Below are positions 8,871 through 17,864 of a stretch of 64,000 nucleotides of DNA, one piece after another (position 1 is the stretch's first letter; every line of letters begins with the position of its first letter). The translations under genes were made by a program, and so were the position numbers. The DNA comes from Sphingomonas paeninsulae. Lineage in GTDB: Bacteria > Pseudomonadota > Alphaproteobacteria > Sphingomonadales > Sphingomonadaceae. Under the pieces are notes generated by a model, which searched no databases, was not told the DNA's origin, and saw only the letters and a list, made by a program, of their open reading frames with translations. The stretch is taken from NCBI RefSeq assembly GCF_003660165.1, contig NZ_CP032829.1, positions 2,245,001 to 2,309,000 on the forward strand, given 5' to 3'.

Positions 8871-9817
8871 AGGCGCGCGTAATGGTCGAGCCTGCGAAGG
8901 AAAGCGAGTGGGTCTTTTCGCGTGACCAGCGCACCGGCGGGCGTGTTCAACCAGTCCCAAGCACGCGTCAGCAAGAAGCGAAGGCAGGCCCCGCGCGCCA
9001 GCGCCGGAAACGCTGCGCGCTCCGCATCGGAAAGCCCGAATGCCGCGTCGTATCCGGCAATGATCGCATCGCCGATTTCCGGGCGATATCCGGTCCCATC
9101 GTTATCAAAGCTCCACGCGGCATGGGTGACGGCAATGTCCCATGCCCGAACTTCGGTGCAGGCAAAGTAAAAGTCGATCAATCCGCCAACATCATCGCCG
9201 CGCATTAACACATTGTCTGGAAACAGATCGGCATGAACGACAGCGCGGGGCAAATCGCGCGGCCACGCACCGTCCAGCCATTCGAGTTCCGCTGTTACGC
9301 GCACCGACAGTCCGGGCGCGATTGCGTCCAGATCGCCGCTGCATTTTGCCGCCAGTTCATGCCAGCCCTCCGGTCCCATCGTATTCGGACGATCCAGCTT
9401 AAAGTCGGTCAGTGCGGCGTGCATCTGGCCCAAAGCCTGTCCTGCAGCATGGGCCTGCGCGGGATTCGGATGGCTGACGGAGACACCGGGAAGAAACTCG
9501 ATCAGGCATCCAGGTCTCCCGGCAACCTGCTGTAATTGCTTATTATCCCGATCACGAATAGCGCGCGGCACCGGCACGCCATTCGCCGCAAGATGATCGA
9601 GCAGAGCGAAGAAAAAAGGCAGATCTCCTGCGTCCACGCGCTTTTCGTAAAGTGTCAGGATGAACCGTTCACCATCCTGGCCGCCGCTCGTGTCGATTAG
9701 GAAGTTACTGTTTTCGACGCCCTCCGCGATCCCCTTGGCAGAGGTCAGCGTGCCAGCATCGTAACGCAGCAGCAGCGCCGCCATTTCTTCGGCGGAAACA
9801 TGAGTATAAACAGCCAT
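8867..9817 (-). CDS. thrB: Homoserine kinase (phosphotransferase-fold type)
   Basis: 316 aa. [30 protein letters not shown] and the kinase loop [13 protein letters not shown] followed by GLIDFYFA identify the choline/aminoglycoside-kinase-like ThrB of proteobacteria, not the GHMP type. It phosphorylates L-homoserine with ATP for threonine synthesis. The start follows directly on the ispH stop (TAG then ATG) and the end overlaps rnhA, so the three genes are coupled. No other thr gene lies in the window. Confidence 0.93.
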   Translation of the reverse strand: MAVYTHVSAEEMAALLLRYDAGTLTSAKGIAEGVENSNFLIDTSGGQDGERFILTLYEKRVDAGDLPFFFALLDHLAANGVPVPRAIRDRDNKQLQQVAGRPGCLIEFLPGVSVSHPNPAQAHAAGQALGQMHAALTDFKLDRPNTMGPEGWHELAAKCSGDLDAIAPGLSVRVTAELEWLDGAWPRDLPRAVVHADLFPDNVLMRGDDVGGLIDFYFACTEVRAWDIAVTHAAWSFDNDGTGYRPEIGDAIIAGYDAAFGLSDAERAAFPALARGACLRFLLTRAWDWLNTPAGALVTRKDPLAFLRRLDHYARL

Positions 9818-10759
9818 CTAGGCAGCCAGACCGCGTGGCAGCTTGAACTCGATCGTCTCGACCGCCGCTTCGACCACCGATTCTGTGATCGAAAACCGTT
9901 TAGCCAGACAGGCAACGACTTCGCGCACCAAAAGCTCTGGCGCGGACGCTCCGGCCGTAAGCCCCAGTGATTTGGGCATTCCCAGCCATTCGAAATCAAT
10001 ATCCGCCGCCCTTTCGATCAGGCGCGCACGAACGCCGTTGCGTTCGGCCACTTCGACCAACCTTAACGAATTTGACGAATTCGGAGCCCCGATAACGAGC
10101 ATCGCTTCGCAGCGCCCGGACATGCGCTTAACCGCTTCCTGCCGGTTCGAGGTTGCGTAACAAATGTCCTCGCCGCGTGGTCCATGAATGAACGGAAACT
10201 TCGCTCTTAAAGCCGCGACGATCTCTGCCGTGTCGTCCACCGATAAGGTTGTTTGTGTCAGGAAAGCCAGTCGAGCCGGATCGGCCGGAATTAGAGCCGC
10301 CACATCGGCCACCGTCTCGACCAGGGTCATCTGACCGGCGGGAACCTGTCCAAACGTGCCGATGACTTCGGGGTGTCCCTCGTGACCGATAAAAAGGATA
10401 TGGCGTCCGGTTTCGACCAGTCGCTCGGCCTGCCGATGCACCTTCGAAACCAGTGGGCAGGTGGCATCCAGATATTCCAGACCACGCGCCTGCGCGTCGG
10501 CCGGCACCGATTTCGGTACGCCATGTGCCGAAAACACGACCGGCGCGCCGTCGGGAACTTCGTCCAGTTCCTCGACAAAGATGGCACCCTTTGCTTTCAG
10601 GCTGTCGACGACGAAACGGTTGTGGACAACTTCGTGGCGGACATAGACTGGGGCTCCATGTCGTTCGATGGCGAGTTCTACGATGCGGATCGCCCGGTCC
10701 ACGCCGGCACAAAAACCGCGCGGAGCCGCTATAACCAGTTCGAGATGAGGGAGCGTCAT
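9818..10759 (-). CDS. ispH: 4-hydroxy-3-methylbut-2-enyl diphosphate reductase
   Basis: 313 aa. The three iron-sulfur cysteines are seen in [11 protein letters not shown] (Cys17), DATCPLVSK (about 103) and [10 protein letters not shown] (about 195). It also has the [10 protein letters not shown] and SAHGVPK motifs. It carries out the last step of the MEP isoprenoid pathway, reducing HMBPP to IPP and DMAPP with a [4Fe-4S] cluster. First gene of the ispH-thrB-rnhA operon, divergent from the lipoprotein gene that starts near 10807. Confidence 0.96.
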   Translation of the reverse strand: MTLPHLELVIAAPRGFCAGVDRAIRIVELAIERHGAPVYVRHEVVHNRFVVDSLKAKGAIFVEELDEVPDGAPVVFSAHGVPKSVPADAQARGLEYLDATCPLVSKVHRQAERLVETGRHILFIGHEGHPEVIGTFGQVPAGQMTLVETVADVAALIPADPARLAFLTQTTLSVDDTAEIVAALRAKFPFIHGPRGEDICYATSNRQEAVKRMSGRCEAMLVIGAPNSSNSLRLVEVAERNGVRARLIERAADIDFEWLGMPKSLGLTAGASAPELLVREVVACLAKRFSITESVVEAAVETIEFKLPRGLAA

Positions 10760-10806
10760 GATCGAGCGCCCTACGCGATTGCTTGCACGCGCGAAACCCG
10801 GTTCCT

Positions 10807-11505
10807 ATGAGGGTGGCCGATAACCGCAGTCCAAAGGTGTGCGTTTCCTTGACGAATATTCTTGCTTCAGTCGGCCCACGCCTCGGCATAGTTGCCGCTC
10901 TCGCACTCCTTGGCGCGTGTGCGCACACCGGCGAAATCGACGAGACGGGCGGCATCACCGCTTCGCGGTCGGCTTGCCCGGCGGTCGCCATCCCTGCGAA
11001 CACCGGCGACGTGACGCTGTTCAATCCGGCCAACAGTCGTGACTCGACCGCGCTCGATATGGTCGCCACCATTACCAAGCTGCGGGACACTTGTGGCGAT
11101 GCCGGGACCGACGTTACCGCAGCGGCGACCTTCGAAGTGGAGGCGCGACGGATAAGTTCGGTGGGCGCGCGCGACATCGTGCTCCCATATTTCGTCACCA
11201 TCATGCGTGGCGGCGATACCGTTGTTGCAAAGCGCATCAGCCACGTCGCATTGCACTTCAACGACGGCCAGTTGCGCACCACCGCCACGGCATCGGGCGG
11301 AGCGGTGATCGACCGGGCTTCTGCGACATTGCCGCAGGAAATTCAGGACAAGCTACAACGCAAGCGCAAAGCGAAGGACGCCGACGCTTCGATCGACCCG
11401 CTGTCGCAGCCAGACGTTCGCGCCGCCGTGGCGCGGGTGAGTTTCGAAGTTCTGGTGGGCTTCCAGCTCACTTCCGAACAACTCCAGTATAACGCCACCC
11501 GCTAA
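10807..11505 (+). CDS. Putative lipoprotein of unknown function
   Basis: About 232 aa from ATG 10807; another in-frame ATG lies at 10783. A hydrophobic stretch ends LALLGACAH, a good lipobox, so the mature protein should start at that Cys. The body has no motif I can name: two cysteines (SACPAV, RDTCGD), a beta-rich middle (VEARRISSV, LPYFVTIMRGGDTVVAKRIS) and a basic KLQRKRKAKDAD segment. It is probably a periplasmic protein attached to a membrane. It precedes the glycine riboswitch region but is probably not in the same transcript unit. Confidence 0.7.
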   Translation: MRVADNRSPKVCVSLTNILASVGPRLGIVAALALLGACAHTGEIDETGGITASRSACPAVAIPANTGDVTLFNPANSRDSTALDMVATITKLRDTCGDAGTDVTAAATFEVEARRISSVGARDIVLPYFVTIMRGGDTVVAKRISHVALHFNDGQLRTTATASGGAVIDRASATLPQEIQDKLQRKRKAKDADASIDPLSQPDVRAAVARVSFEVLVGFQLTSEQLQYNATR

Positions 11506-11527
11506 TCCGTTTGTCTCGAATCGGGCG

Positions 11528-11556
11528 TTGACTCGAATCGAGCTGACAAGCATTGC
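11528..11556 (+). promoter_or_regulatory. Candidate promoter for the gcv operon
   Basis: TTGACT at 11528-11533 is followed after 17 bases by CATTGC at 11551-11556, about 35 bases before the first riboswitch stem. The -35 is good and the -10 weak. A short direct repeat (CTCGAATCG) flanks the -35 element. This is a positional guess only. Confidence 0.35.
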
Positions 11557-11589
11557 TTTGGCATGTCGTCCGGGGAGCAATCCGCGGGT

Positions 11590-11784
11590 GGCCGCGCGGG
11601 AGAGTGGCTGACCGTTAACGCGGTGCAGTTACGCCGAAGGAGCAACCACCCCGGAATCTCTCAGGCACCCGGACCGCGCGGACCAAGACAACTCTGGAAA
11701 GCGTTCCTGTAAAAACAGGAACCACCGAAGGTGTAAGCTGGTGCAAGCCAGCGAAAGCTCTCAGGTTTCCGTGACAGAGGGGGT
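11590..11784 (+). promoter_or_regulatory. Tandem glycine riboswitch
   Basis: Two consecutive glycine aptamers. The first (about 11590-11683) carries GGGAGAGTGG, GCCGAAGGAGCAA and ATCTCTCAGGCACCCGGAC, closed by complementary CCGCGCGG arms. The second (about 11690-11784) carries ACTCTGGAAAGCG, ACCGAAGGTGTAAG, GCGAAAGCTCTCAGG and GTGACAGAGGGGG. These are the conserved cores of the gcvT/glycine riboswitch. It should bind glycine and switch on the glycine cleavage operon that follows. The final GAGGGGG also sits just before an ATG at 11787, suggesting control at translation initiation. Confidence 0.95.
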
Positions 11785-11843
11785 CGATGAAGTGGCTGGA
11801 AGGCCGCGCATTGGCCACCATTCCGTCCCGTGGAGATCAGCCG

Positions 11844-12953
11844 TTGAGCGAAGATTACGAAATCGAAATCGAACAACTCCCGCTCGACGCATGGCACCGA
11901 GCCAATGGCGCGCGCATGGTCGAGTTCGCGGGCTATCATATGCCTATCCAGTATGAAGGCATCATCGCCGAACACCTCTGGACGCGCGAAAATGCCGGGC
12001 TGTTCGACGTCAGCCACATGGGGCAACTCCTGATCTCCGAAGACGGTGCGGCAGAGGCGCTCGAAGCGATCCTGCCCAGCGACATCATCGGTCTGCCCGT
12101 CAACAAGATGCGCTATTCGCTGCTGCTCGACGAGGATGGTGGCATCCTTGACGATCTGATGGTCAGCACCCGCGAAGACGGCATCTATATGGTCGTCAAC
12201 GGCGCGGTGAAGTATGAGGATATCGGTCATATCCGGGAATTCCTGCCCGATGAAATCGCCATGAACCACATGGAAGATCAGGCTCTGCTCGCGCTTCAGG
12301 GGCCGAAGGCGGTCGAAGCCCTGTCCCGCGTCGTCCCCGGCGTCGAAAAGCTGTTCTTCATGGAGTGCGCCGCGTTCGGCGACCTGTGGATCAGTCGTTC
12401 GGGCTACACCGGCGAGGATGGCTTCGAAATCTCGGTCCCCGCCGACCGGGTGGAAGCGCTTGCCACCGAACTTTGCGCCCAGCCCGAAGTGAAACCCATC
12501 GGCCTCGGCGCCCGCGATTCGCTCCGGCTGGAGGCTGGCCTGCCTCTCTACGGCCACGACCTCGACCCAGCCACCGATCCGGTCAGCGCGGGGCTGACCT
12601 TCGCCATCCAGAAACGCCGCCGCGAACAGGGCGGCTTCCCCGGCGCGGCTACTATCCAGAAATATTTGTCCGAAGGCGCCCCCACAAAGCGCGTCGGCCT
12701 GAACGTCTCCGGTCGTCAGCCCGCCCGCGAAGGTGCCGAAATCTACGCTGGCGACACACTCGTCGGCAAAGTCACCTCCGGCGGCTTCTCACCCAGCCTC
12801 CAGTCACCAATCGCAATGGGCTATGTTTCGTCAGCCCACGCCACCCCCGGCACGCAACTTGAAATCGACGTTCGCGGCAAACGCCTGTCCGCCACGGTCG
12901 CGCCAATGCCGTTCGTCCCCCACCGCTACCACCGCAAGGGAGCCACAAAATGA
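11844..12953 (+). CDS. gcvT: Aminomethyltransferase, glycine cleavage T protein
   Basis: 369 aa from TTG 11844 ([19 protein letters not shown]), with GGAG 8 bases upstream. This gives the usual family length and N-terminus. An in-frame ATG at 11787, beside the riboswitch, would add 19 residues (MKWLEGRALATIPSRGDQP). Motifs include [26 protein letters not shown] and the C-terminal GMT/folate-binding region. It transfers the methylene carbon from the aminomethyl-lipoyl H protein to tetrahydrofolate and releases ammonia. First gene of the gcv operon; its stop overlaps the gcvH start (ATGA). Confidence 0.93.
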   Translation: MSEDYEIEIEQLPLDAWHRANGARMVEFAGYHMPIQYEGIIAEHLWTRENAGLFDVSHMGQLLISEDGAAEALEAILPSDIIGLPVNKMRYSLLLDEDGGILDDLMVSTREDGIYMVVNGAVKYEDIGHIREFLPDEIAMNHMEDQALLALQGPKAVEALSRVVPGVEKLFFMECAAFGDLWISRSGYTGEDGFEISVPADRVEALATELCAQPEVKPIGLGARDSLRLEAGLPLYGHDLDPATDPVSAGLTFAIQKRRREQGGFPGAATIQKYLSEGAPTKRVGLNVSGRQPAREGAEIYAGDTLVGKVTSGGFSPSLQSPIAMGYVSSAHATPGTQLEIDVRGKRLSATVAPMPFVPHRYHRKGATK

Positions 12954-13327
12954 GCCGTTATTTCACCACCGACCATGAATGGATCGACGTCGCAGCCGAT
13001 GGCGAAACCGCGACCGTCGGCATCACCGACTACGCCCAGGGCCAGCTCGGCGACATCGTGTTCGTCGAAGTTCCAGCATCCGGCACCCGCATTGAAAAGG
13101 GCGGCGACGCTGCCGTTGTCGAATCGGTCAAAGCCGCCTCCGACGTGTACGCCCCCGTCTCCGGCACCGTCAGCGAAGGCAATCCCGCGCTCGAAGGCGA
13201 CCCCTCGCTCGTCAACAGCGCTGCTGAAACCGACGGCTGGTTCTTCACTCTTGTTCTGAATGACAAGGGCGAACTCGACGGCCTGATGGACGAAACCGCC
13301 TATAAAGCCTTTGTCGCGGGACTTTAA
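12950..13327 (+). CDS. gcvH: Glycine cleavage system H protein
   Basis: 125 aa, the standard size. The lipoylated lysine lies in [14 protein letters not shown], with the upstream DHEWIDV and [17 protein letters not shown] strands of the lipoyl domain. It carries the aminomethyl group from the P protein to the T protein and is reoxidised by dihydrolipoamide dehydrogenase, which is not encoded here. It overlaps gcvT by 4 bases and lies 3 bases before gcvPA. Confidence 0.96.
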   Translation: MSRYFTTDHEWIDVAADGETATVGITDYAQGQLGDIVFVEVPASGTRIEKGGDAAVVESVKAASDVYAPVSGTVSEGNPALEGDPSLVNSAAETDGWFFTLVLNDKGELDGLMDETAYKAFVAGL

Positions 13328-13330
13328 TTC

Positions 13331-14689
13331 ATGCGCTATTTGCCCCTGACCGACACCGACCGGACCGCGATGCTCGCCACCATCGGTGCATCCAGCGTCG
13401 ACGATCTGTTCATCGACGTACCCGAATTCGCGCGCCTGACGGGGCCGATAAAGGGTCTGCCCCTCCACGCCCCCGAACTCGCAGTCGACCGGCACCTTTC
13501 CGCCCTCGCCAAAAAGAACCGCGCAGCAGGCGACGGCCCGTTCTTCCTCGGCTGTGGCGCGTATAAACACCATGTCCCCGCCAGCGTCGATCACCTGATC
13601 CAGCGCGGCGAGTTCCTGACGGCCTACACCCCATACCAGCCCGAAATCGCGCAAGGCACGTTGCAAGTCCTGTTCGAATTCCAGACGCAGGTCGCTCGCC
13701 TGTTCGGCACCGACGTCGCCAACGCGTCCATGTACGACGGCTCGACCGCCTGCTGGGAAGCCATCACCATGGCCCGCCGCATCACGAAACGCGGCAAGGC
13801 ACTCCTGTCCTGCGGCCTCCATCCACATTATGTCAGCGTCGCGCAGACGATGGCGCGCTTCACCGGCGACGTTCTCGACACCGCAGCCCCCGCGCTCACA
13901 GCCGAAACTGATATCGCCCGCCTGATCGACGCCATCGACAGCGAAACCTCGTGCGTCGTCGTCCAATACCCCGACATCCTCGGCCGTATCGAAGACCTCA
14001 CTGAACTCGCAGCCAAAGCCCATGCGAACGGCGCGCTCCTGATCGCCGTCGTCACCGAACCCGTCGCTCTCGGCGCACTAAACCCGCCCGGAGAAATGGG
14101 CGCAGACATCGTCGTCGGCGAAGGCCAGTCGCTCGGCGTCGGCCTGCAATTCGGCGGCCCCTATGTCGGCCTGTTTGGCTGCAAGGACAAATACGTCCGC
14201 CAGATGCCCGGTCGCCTCTGTGGCGAAACCGTGGATGCAGAGGGAAAACGCGGCTTCGTCCTCACCCTTTCGACCCGCGAACAGCATATCCGCCGGGAAA
14301 AGGCGACCTCGAACATCTGCACCAACTCCGGCCTGTGCGCTCTGGCCTTCTCGATCCACATGACCTTGCTCGGCGAACGGGGATTACGCGAACTCGCGAA
14401 CCTGAACCACGAACTGGCCTGCATCGCCGCCGATCGCCTGGCGCAGATCCCCGGCGTCCGTGTCGTCAACGAAACCTTCTTCAACGAATTCACCATCGCG
14501 CTCCCCCGCGAAGCTCGCCCCATCGTCCGCACACTGGCCGATGCCGGTGTCCTCGCCGGTGTCTCGCTCGGTCGCCTGTACCCGGATGTCGAGAACCTGA
14601 AAAACGGCCTCGTCATCGCCGTCACCGAAACCACCACGGTCGAGGATATCGAAGCCCTCGCCACCGCCCTGACAGGAGCGCTCGCATGA
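13331..14689 (+). CDS. gcvPA: Glycine dehydrogenase (decarboxylating) subunit 1
   Basis: 452 aa, [19 protein letters not shown], with the [16 protein letters not shown] and [14 protein letters not shown] motifs typical of the N-terminal half of P protein. In organisms with split P protein, this subunit pairs with GcvPB to decarboxylate glycine and load the H protein. It overlaps gcvPB by 4 bases (ATGA at 14686), consistent with equimolar synthesis. Confidence 0.95.
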   Translation: MRYLPLTDTDRTAMLATIGASSVDDLFIDVPEFARLTGPIKGLPLHAPELAVDRHLSALAKKNRAAGDGPFFLGCGAYKHHVPASVDHLIQRGEFLTAYTPYQPEIAQGTLQVLFEFQTQVARLFGTDVANASMYDGSTACWEAITMARRITKRGKALLSCGLHPHYVSVAQTMARFTGDVLDTAAPALTAETDIARLIDAIDSETSCVVVQYPDILGRIEDLTELAAKAHANGALLIAVVTEPVALGALNPPGEMGADIVVGEGQSLGVGLQFGGPYVGLFGCKDKYVRQMPGRLCGETVDAEGKRGFVLTLSTREQHIRREKATSNICTNSGLCALAFSIHMTLLGERGLRELANLNHELACIAADRLAQIPGVRVVNETFFNEFTIALPREARPIVRTLADAGVLAGVSLGRLYPDVENLKNGLVIAVTETTTVEDIEALATALTGALA

Positions 14690-16244
14690 ACATCAACCAA
14701 AGCGGCTGGCGTCCCGAAGCTCCTCTGTCAGACAGCACCGAAGCCGCCCCGACCTTTACCGGCAACCGTGGCCTGATGCTCGACGAAGCCCTGATCTTCG
14801 AAATCGGCGACACCAACACCACCGGTGTGGACTTCCCCGAAGCCCCCGCAACCGGAAAGCCCAGCAAACTCGGCACCCTGGCCCGCAAAACCCCCATCAA
14901 TCTCCCCGGCCTGTCCGAACCAGAGACTGTCCGCCACTACACCCGCCTGTCGCGCCAGAATTACGGCATCGACCTCGGCTTCTTCCCGCTCGGCAGTTGC
15001 ACGATGAAGCACAACCCGCGCCTCAACGAGAAAATGGCGCGGCTTCCCGGTTTTGCCGACATCCACCCGTTGCAGCCGGTCGATACGGTGCAGGGTGCGC
15101 TCGAACTGATCGACCAGCTTGCCCATTGGCTAAAGACGCTCACGGGAATGCCCGCTGTCGCCATGTCGCCAAAGGCTGGCGCGCACGGTGAGCTTTGCGG
15201 CATTCTCGCGATCCGCGCCGCCTTGGAAGCCCGGGGAGACGCCCGCTCGGTCGTCCTCGTGCCGACCAGCGCGCACGGCACCAATCCCGCGACCGCCGCC
15301 TTCGCCGGTTACGCGGTAGAGGATATCCCCGCGACCCCCGATGGCCGCGTCGATGCCGAAGCCCTCAAAGCGCGCCTCGGTCCCGATGTCGCCTGCGTGA
15401 TGATCACCAACCCGAACACCTGCGGGCTGTTCGAACGCGAATTGAAGGACATTGCCGACGCCGTCCACGCGGCGGGCGCATTCGTTTACTGCGATGGCGC
15501 GAACTTCAACGCCATCGTCGGTCGGGTGCGTCCCGGCGACCTCGGCGTCGATGCCATGCACATCAATTTGCATAAGACCTTCTCCACGCCCCACGGCGGC
15601 GGGGGCCGGGTTCGGGGCCGGTGGTATTCTCCGCCGCCCTTGCACCCTACGCCCCGCTGCCTTTCGTCGATAAAGAAGGCGACCAGTTCGTCCTTGTCGA
15701 GGAAGAAACCGCAGGGGACCACCATGCCAGCTCGTTCGGCCGCATGGTCGCCTTCCACGGCCAGATGGGCATGTTCACACGCGCACTGACCTATATCCTC
15801 AGCCACGGCGCAGACGGCCTGCGTCAGGTGGCCGAAGACGCGGTCCTCAACGCAAACTACATCCTCCGCAGCCTCGAATCCTCGCTTGATGCACCGTTCG
15901 CCAACTCCGGGCCGTGTATGCACGAAGCGATCTTTTCAGACACCGGCATGGCCGATGGCTTCAACACCATCGACATCGCAAAGGGCCTGATCGACGAAGG
16001 CTTCCACCCGATGACGGTCTATTTCCCGCTCGTCGTCCATGGTGCGATGTTGATCGAACCGACCGAAACCGAATCCAAAGCCGCCCTCGACCAGTTCATC
16101 GGCGCGCTGCGTTCGGTCGCGGATCGGGCGAGGGCAGGGGACCCGACCTTGAAGACGGCCCCGCACTTTGCGCCACGGCGGCGGCTGGACGAGACGCTGG
16201 CCGCGCGGAAGCCGGTGCTGGTTTGGAAAGAGGCGGTGGGTTAG
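14686..16244 (+). pseudogene. gcvPB: Glycine dehydrogenase subunit 2, broken by a one-base frameshift
   Basis: The first half ([20 protein letters not shown] to FSTPHGGGG) reads in one frame and includes the PLP-binding lysine in INLHKTFSTPHGGGG. At about 15607 the frame changes, and the rest (from VVFSAALAPYAPLPFVDK to LVWKEAVG) continues 200 residues in another frame to 16244. The sequence GGGGGCCGGGTTC would read correctly as GGGGGCCCGGGTTC, giving Gly-Pro-Gly-Ser-Gly-Pro as expected. One missing C therefore accounts for everything, and the repaired protein would be about 519 aa, the normal size. As written, the product would end at 15789 with a scrambled tail. A sequencing error is more likely than true loss, since the riboswitch and other gcv genes are intact. 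Confidence 0.9.
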
Positions 16245-16330
16245 AAGGTCTGCGATTGGTGGGAAGCGGTCGCTCGTTTTCGTTCACCGATGATGCTTTT
16301 TCCACGCTAAACAGTTGACGCCGTTAGTTC

Positions 16331-17095
16331 GTGAAGTTTTTTCTGGGCGGAGAGTTTTGTCTTGGCAGTACCTACTTGATACCGACGAACGAGCAAGACG
16401 GCCAAATCGGTCGAATTTGTGTCACGTACCCCAACCTACCGGATGGCGGATCTGCCTGTCCGATTGGAGGACCGCTTGCTGACGAATTTGAGCGCTTAAC
16501 AGACTATATGGAGGATCTGTTTGCCGCGAAGGCATTCATGGATCATGCACTCACCGTAAGCGAGCCGGGTCTTCTCGAAGCATTGGGGATCGCCGGACTG
16601 ATAAAGTTCCTTCGTTGCTTTGAGAGCACGAGCGGCTTGAGGATCAAGCCTCTCAAACTTTCCAAGATATTCAATCACGAGGATCGTGCACGCGTGAAAG
16701 CGTTGATCTGGACTCGCCATAAATTCGTGGTCCATGATGAGCAGACCCATCCGATGAAGCAATCAGTTTTGTTGGTCGATAGCGACGGCGAGGCAATCGA
16801 CGTCATGGTCACCTCGAGCAAGCAGGATTTTCGGACGTTCGCTGTGTCTGAGGACTTGCCGCGGCTGATCGAACTTGCTCTAGAATATGTAAGAACGGCT
16901 CATCTCTCAGCAGGCGATGCCATAAAATCAGATTGGAATGCTCAGTCAGCAACTGAGAAGCGTGTGGCTGCTCGGGGTAATCGAGAGGTCGTGATCGATA
17001 TACTTCGAGAGGATGGTGACGAGACCCCCAAGGACGCCAGCGACTTTAGCCAGCAGCTTGCCTATATCATTCCGAAAGAGGTGCTGTCGAAGTAG
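16331..17095 (+). CDS. Orphan protein of unknown function, possibly HEPN-like
   Basis: 254 aa from GTG 16331. I do not recognise the family. It looks largely alpha-helical in the middle (DEFERLTDYMEDLFAAKAF, LLEALGIAGLIKFLRCFE), followed by WTRHKFVVHDE. That motif is R-x5-H, the spacing of the Rx4-6H catalytic motif of HEPN ribonucleases. The C-terminal part is charged and polar. The gene is close to half G+C by eye, well below the gcv genes beside it, and its codon use is less biased, so it was probably acquired. It stands alone between the gcv operon and dcd, with no toxin-antitoxin partner visible. The HEPN reading is an inference from one motif. Confidence 0.6.
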   Translation: MKFFLGGEFCLGSTYLIPTNEQDGQIGRICVTYPNLPDGGSACPIGGPLADEFERLTDYMEDLFAAKAFMDHALTVSEPGLLEALGIAGLIKFLRCFESTSGLRIKPLKLSKIFNHEDRARVKALIWTRHKFVVHDEQTHPMKQSVLLVDSDGEAIDVMVTSSKQDFRTFAVSEDLPRLIELALEYVRTAHLSAGDAIKSDWNAQSATEKRVAARGNREVVIDILREDGDETPKDASDFSQQLAYIIPKEVLSK

Positions 17096-17256
17096 CCGAA
17101 GGGGCTGATGGGCGAAGACGCTTCCCGCCGCTCGCGCGTATGTTAAGCGTAAAAGCTATAGTCCGGTATTGGGTCGGTTACGGAACGTGAGTTTTGGCGA
17201 AGCCAGTCTATCCCTCTTCCCCAAATCAAGGCAAAGGAACCCGCGATGGGGGAATT

Positions 17257-17811
17257 ATGACTATCCAATCCGACCGCTGGATTCGCGAACAGGCAACCAC
17301 GAACGGCATGATCGAGCCGTTTACGGAGAGCCAGCGCCGCGACGGCTGCATATCCTATGGCCTGTCGTCTTACGGCTACGACGCGCGCGTGGCCGATGAG
17401 TTCAAGATTTTCACCAACGTCGATTCGGCGGTGGTTGACCCAAAGAACTTCGATCCGGTCAGCTTCGTGGACCGCAAGACCGACGTCTGCATCATCCCGC
17501 CGAACAGCTTCGTCCTCGCCCGCACCGTCGAATATTTCCGCGTGCCCCGCGACGTGCTTGTCATTTGCCTCGGCAAATCGACTTATGCGCGCTGTGGCAT
17601 CATCGTGAACGTGACCCCGCTCGAACCCGAATGGGAAGGCCATGTCACGCTGGAATTCTCCAACACCACGCCGCTCCCCGCCAAAATCTATGCGAACGAA
17701 GGCGCGTGCCAGTTCCTGTTCCTGAAAGGGAACGAACCCTGCGAAGTCAGCTACGCCGATCGCGCGGGCAAATATATGGGCCAGCGCGGGGTTACGCTGC
17801 CAAAGGTTTGA
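17257..17811 (+). CDS. dcd: dCTP deaminase
   Basis: 184 aa from ATG 17257 ([20 protein letters not shown]), the usual alphaproteobacterial length, with GGGG upstream. The motifs [36 protein letters not shown] and [15 protein letters not shown] contain the catalytic glutamate and nucleotide-binding residues of the dCTP deaminase/dUTPase fold. It converts dCTP to dUTP for dTTP synthesis. The upstream in-frame ATG at 17194 lacks conservation. It is convergent with rnr. Confidence 0.96.
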   Translation: MTIQSDRWIREQATTNGMIEPFTESQRRDGCISYGLSSYGYDARVADEFKIFTNVDSAVVDPKNFDPVSFVDRKTDVCIIPPNSFVLARTVEYFRVPRDVLVICLGKSTYARCGIIVNVTPLEPEWEGHVTLEFSNTTPLPAKIYANEGACQFLFLKGNEPCEVSYADRAGKYMGQRGVTLPKV

Positions 17812-17864
17812 TCCTGACGATGTGAGGAGCGGTAGTAAGGAACCTCAAGGAAGCGGCTTCGACG

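Noticed and set aside
10128-11288. A 386-codon minus-strand ORF over ispH and the lipoprotein
   Set aside because: It reads through two clearly real genes in a shadow frame with no domain.
12926-14023. A 365-codon minus-strand ORF opposite gcvH-gcvPA
   Set aside because: Shadow of the gcv genes; glycine/valine/aspartate-rich antisense reading typical of high G+C DNA.
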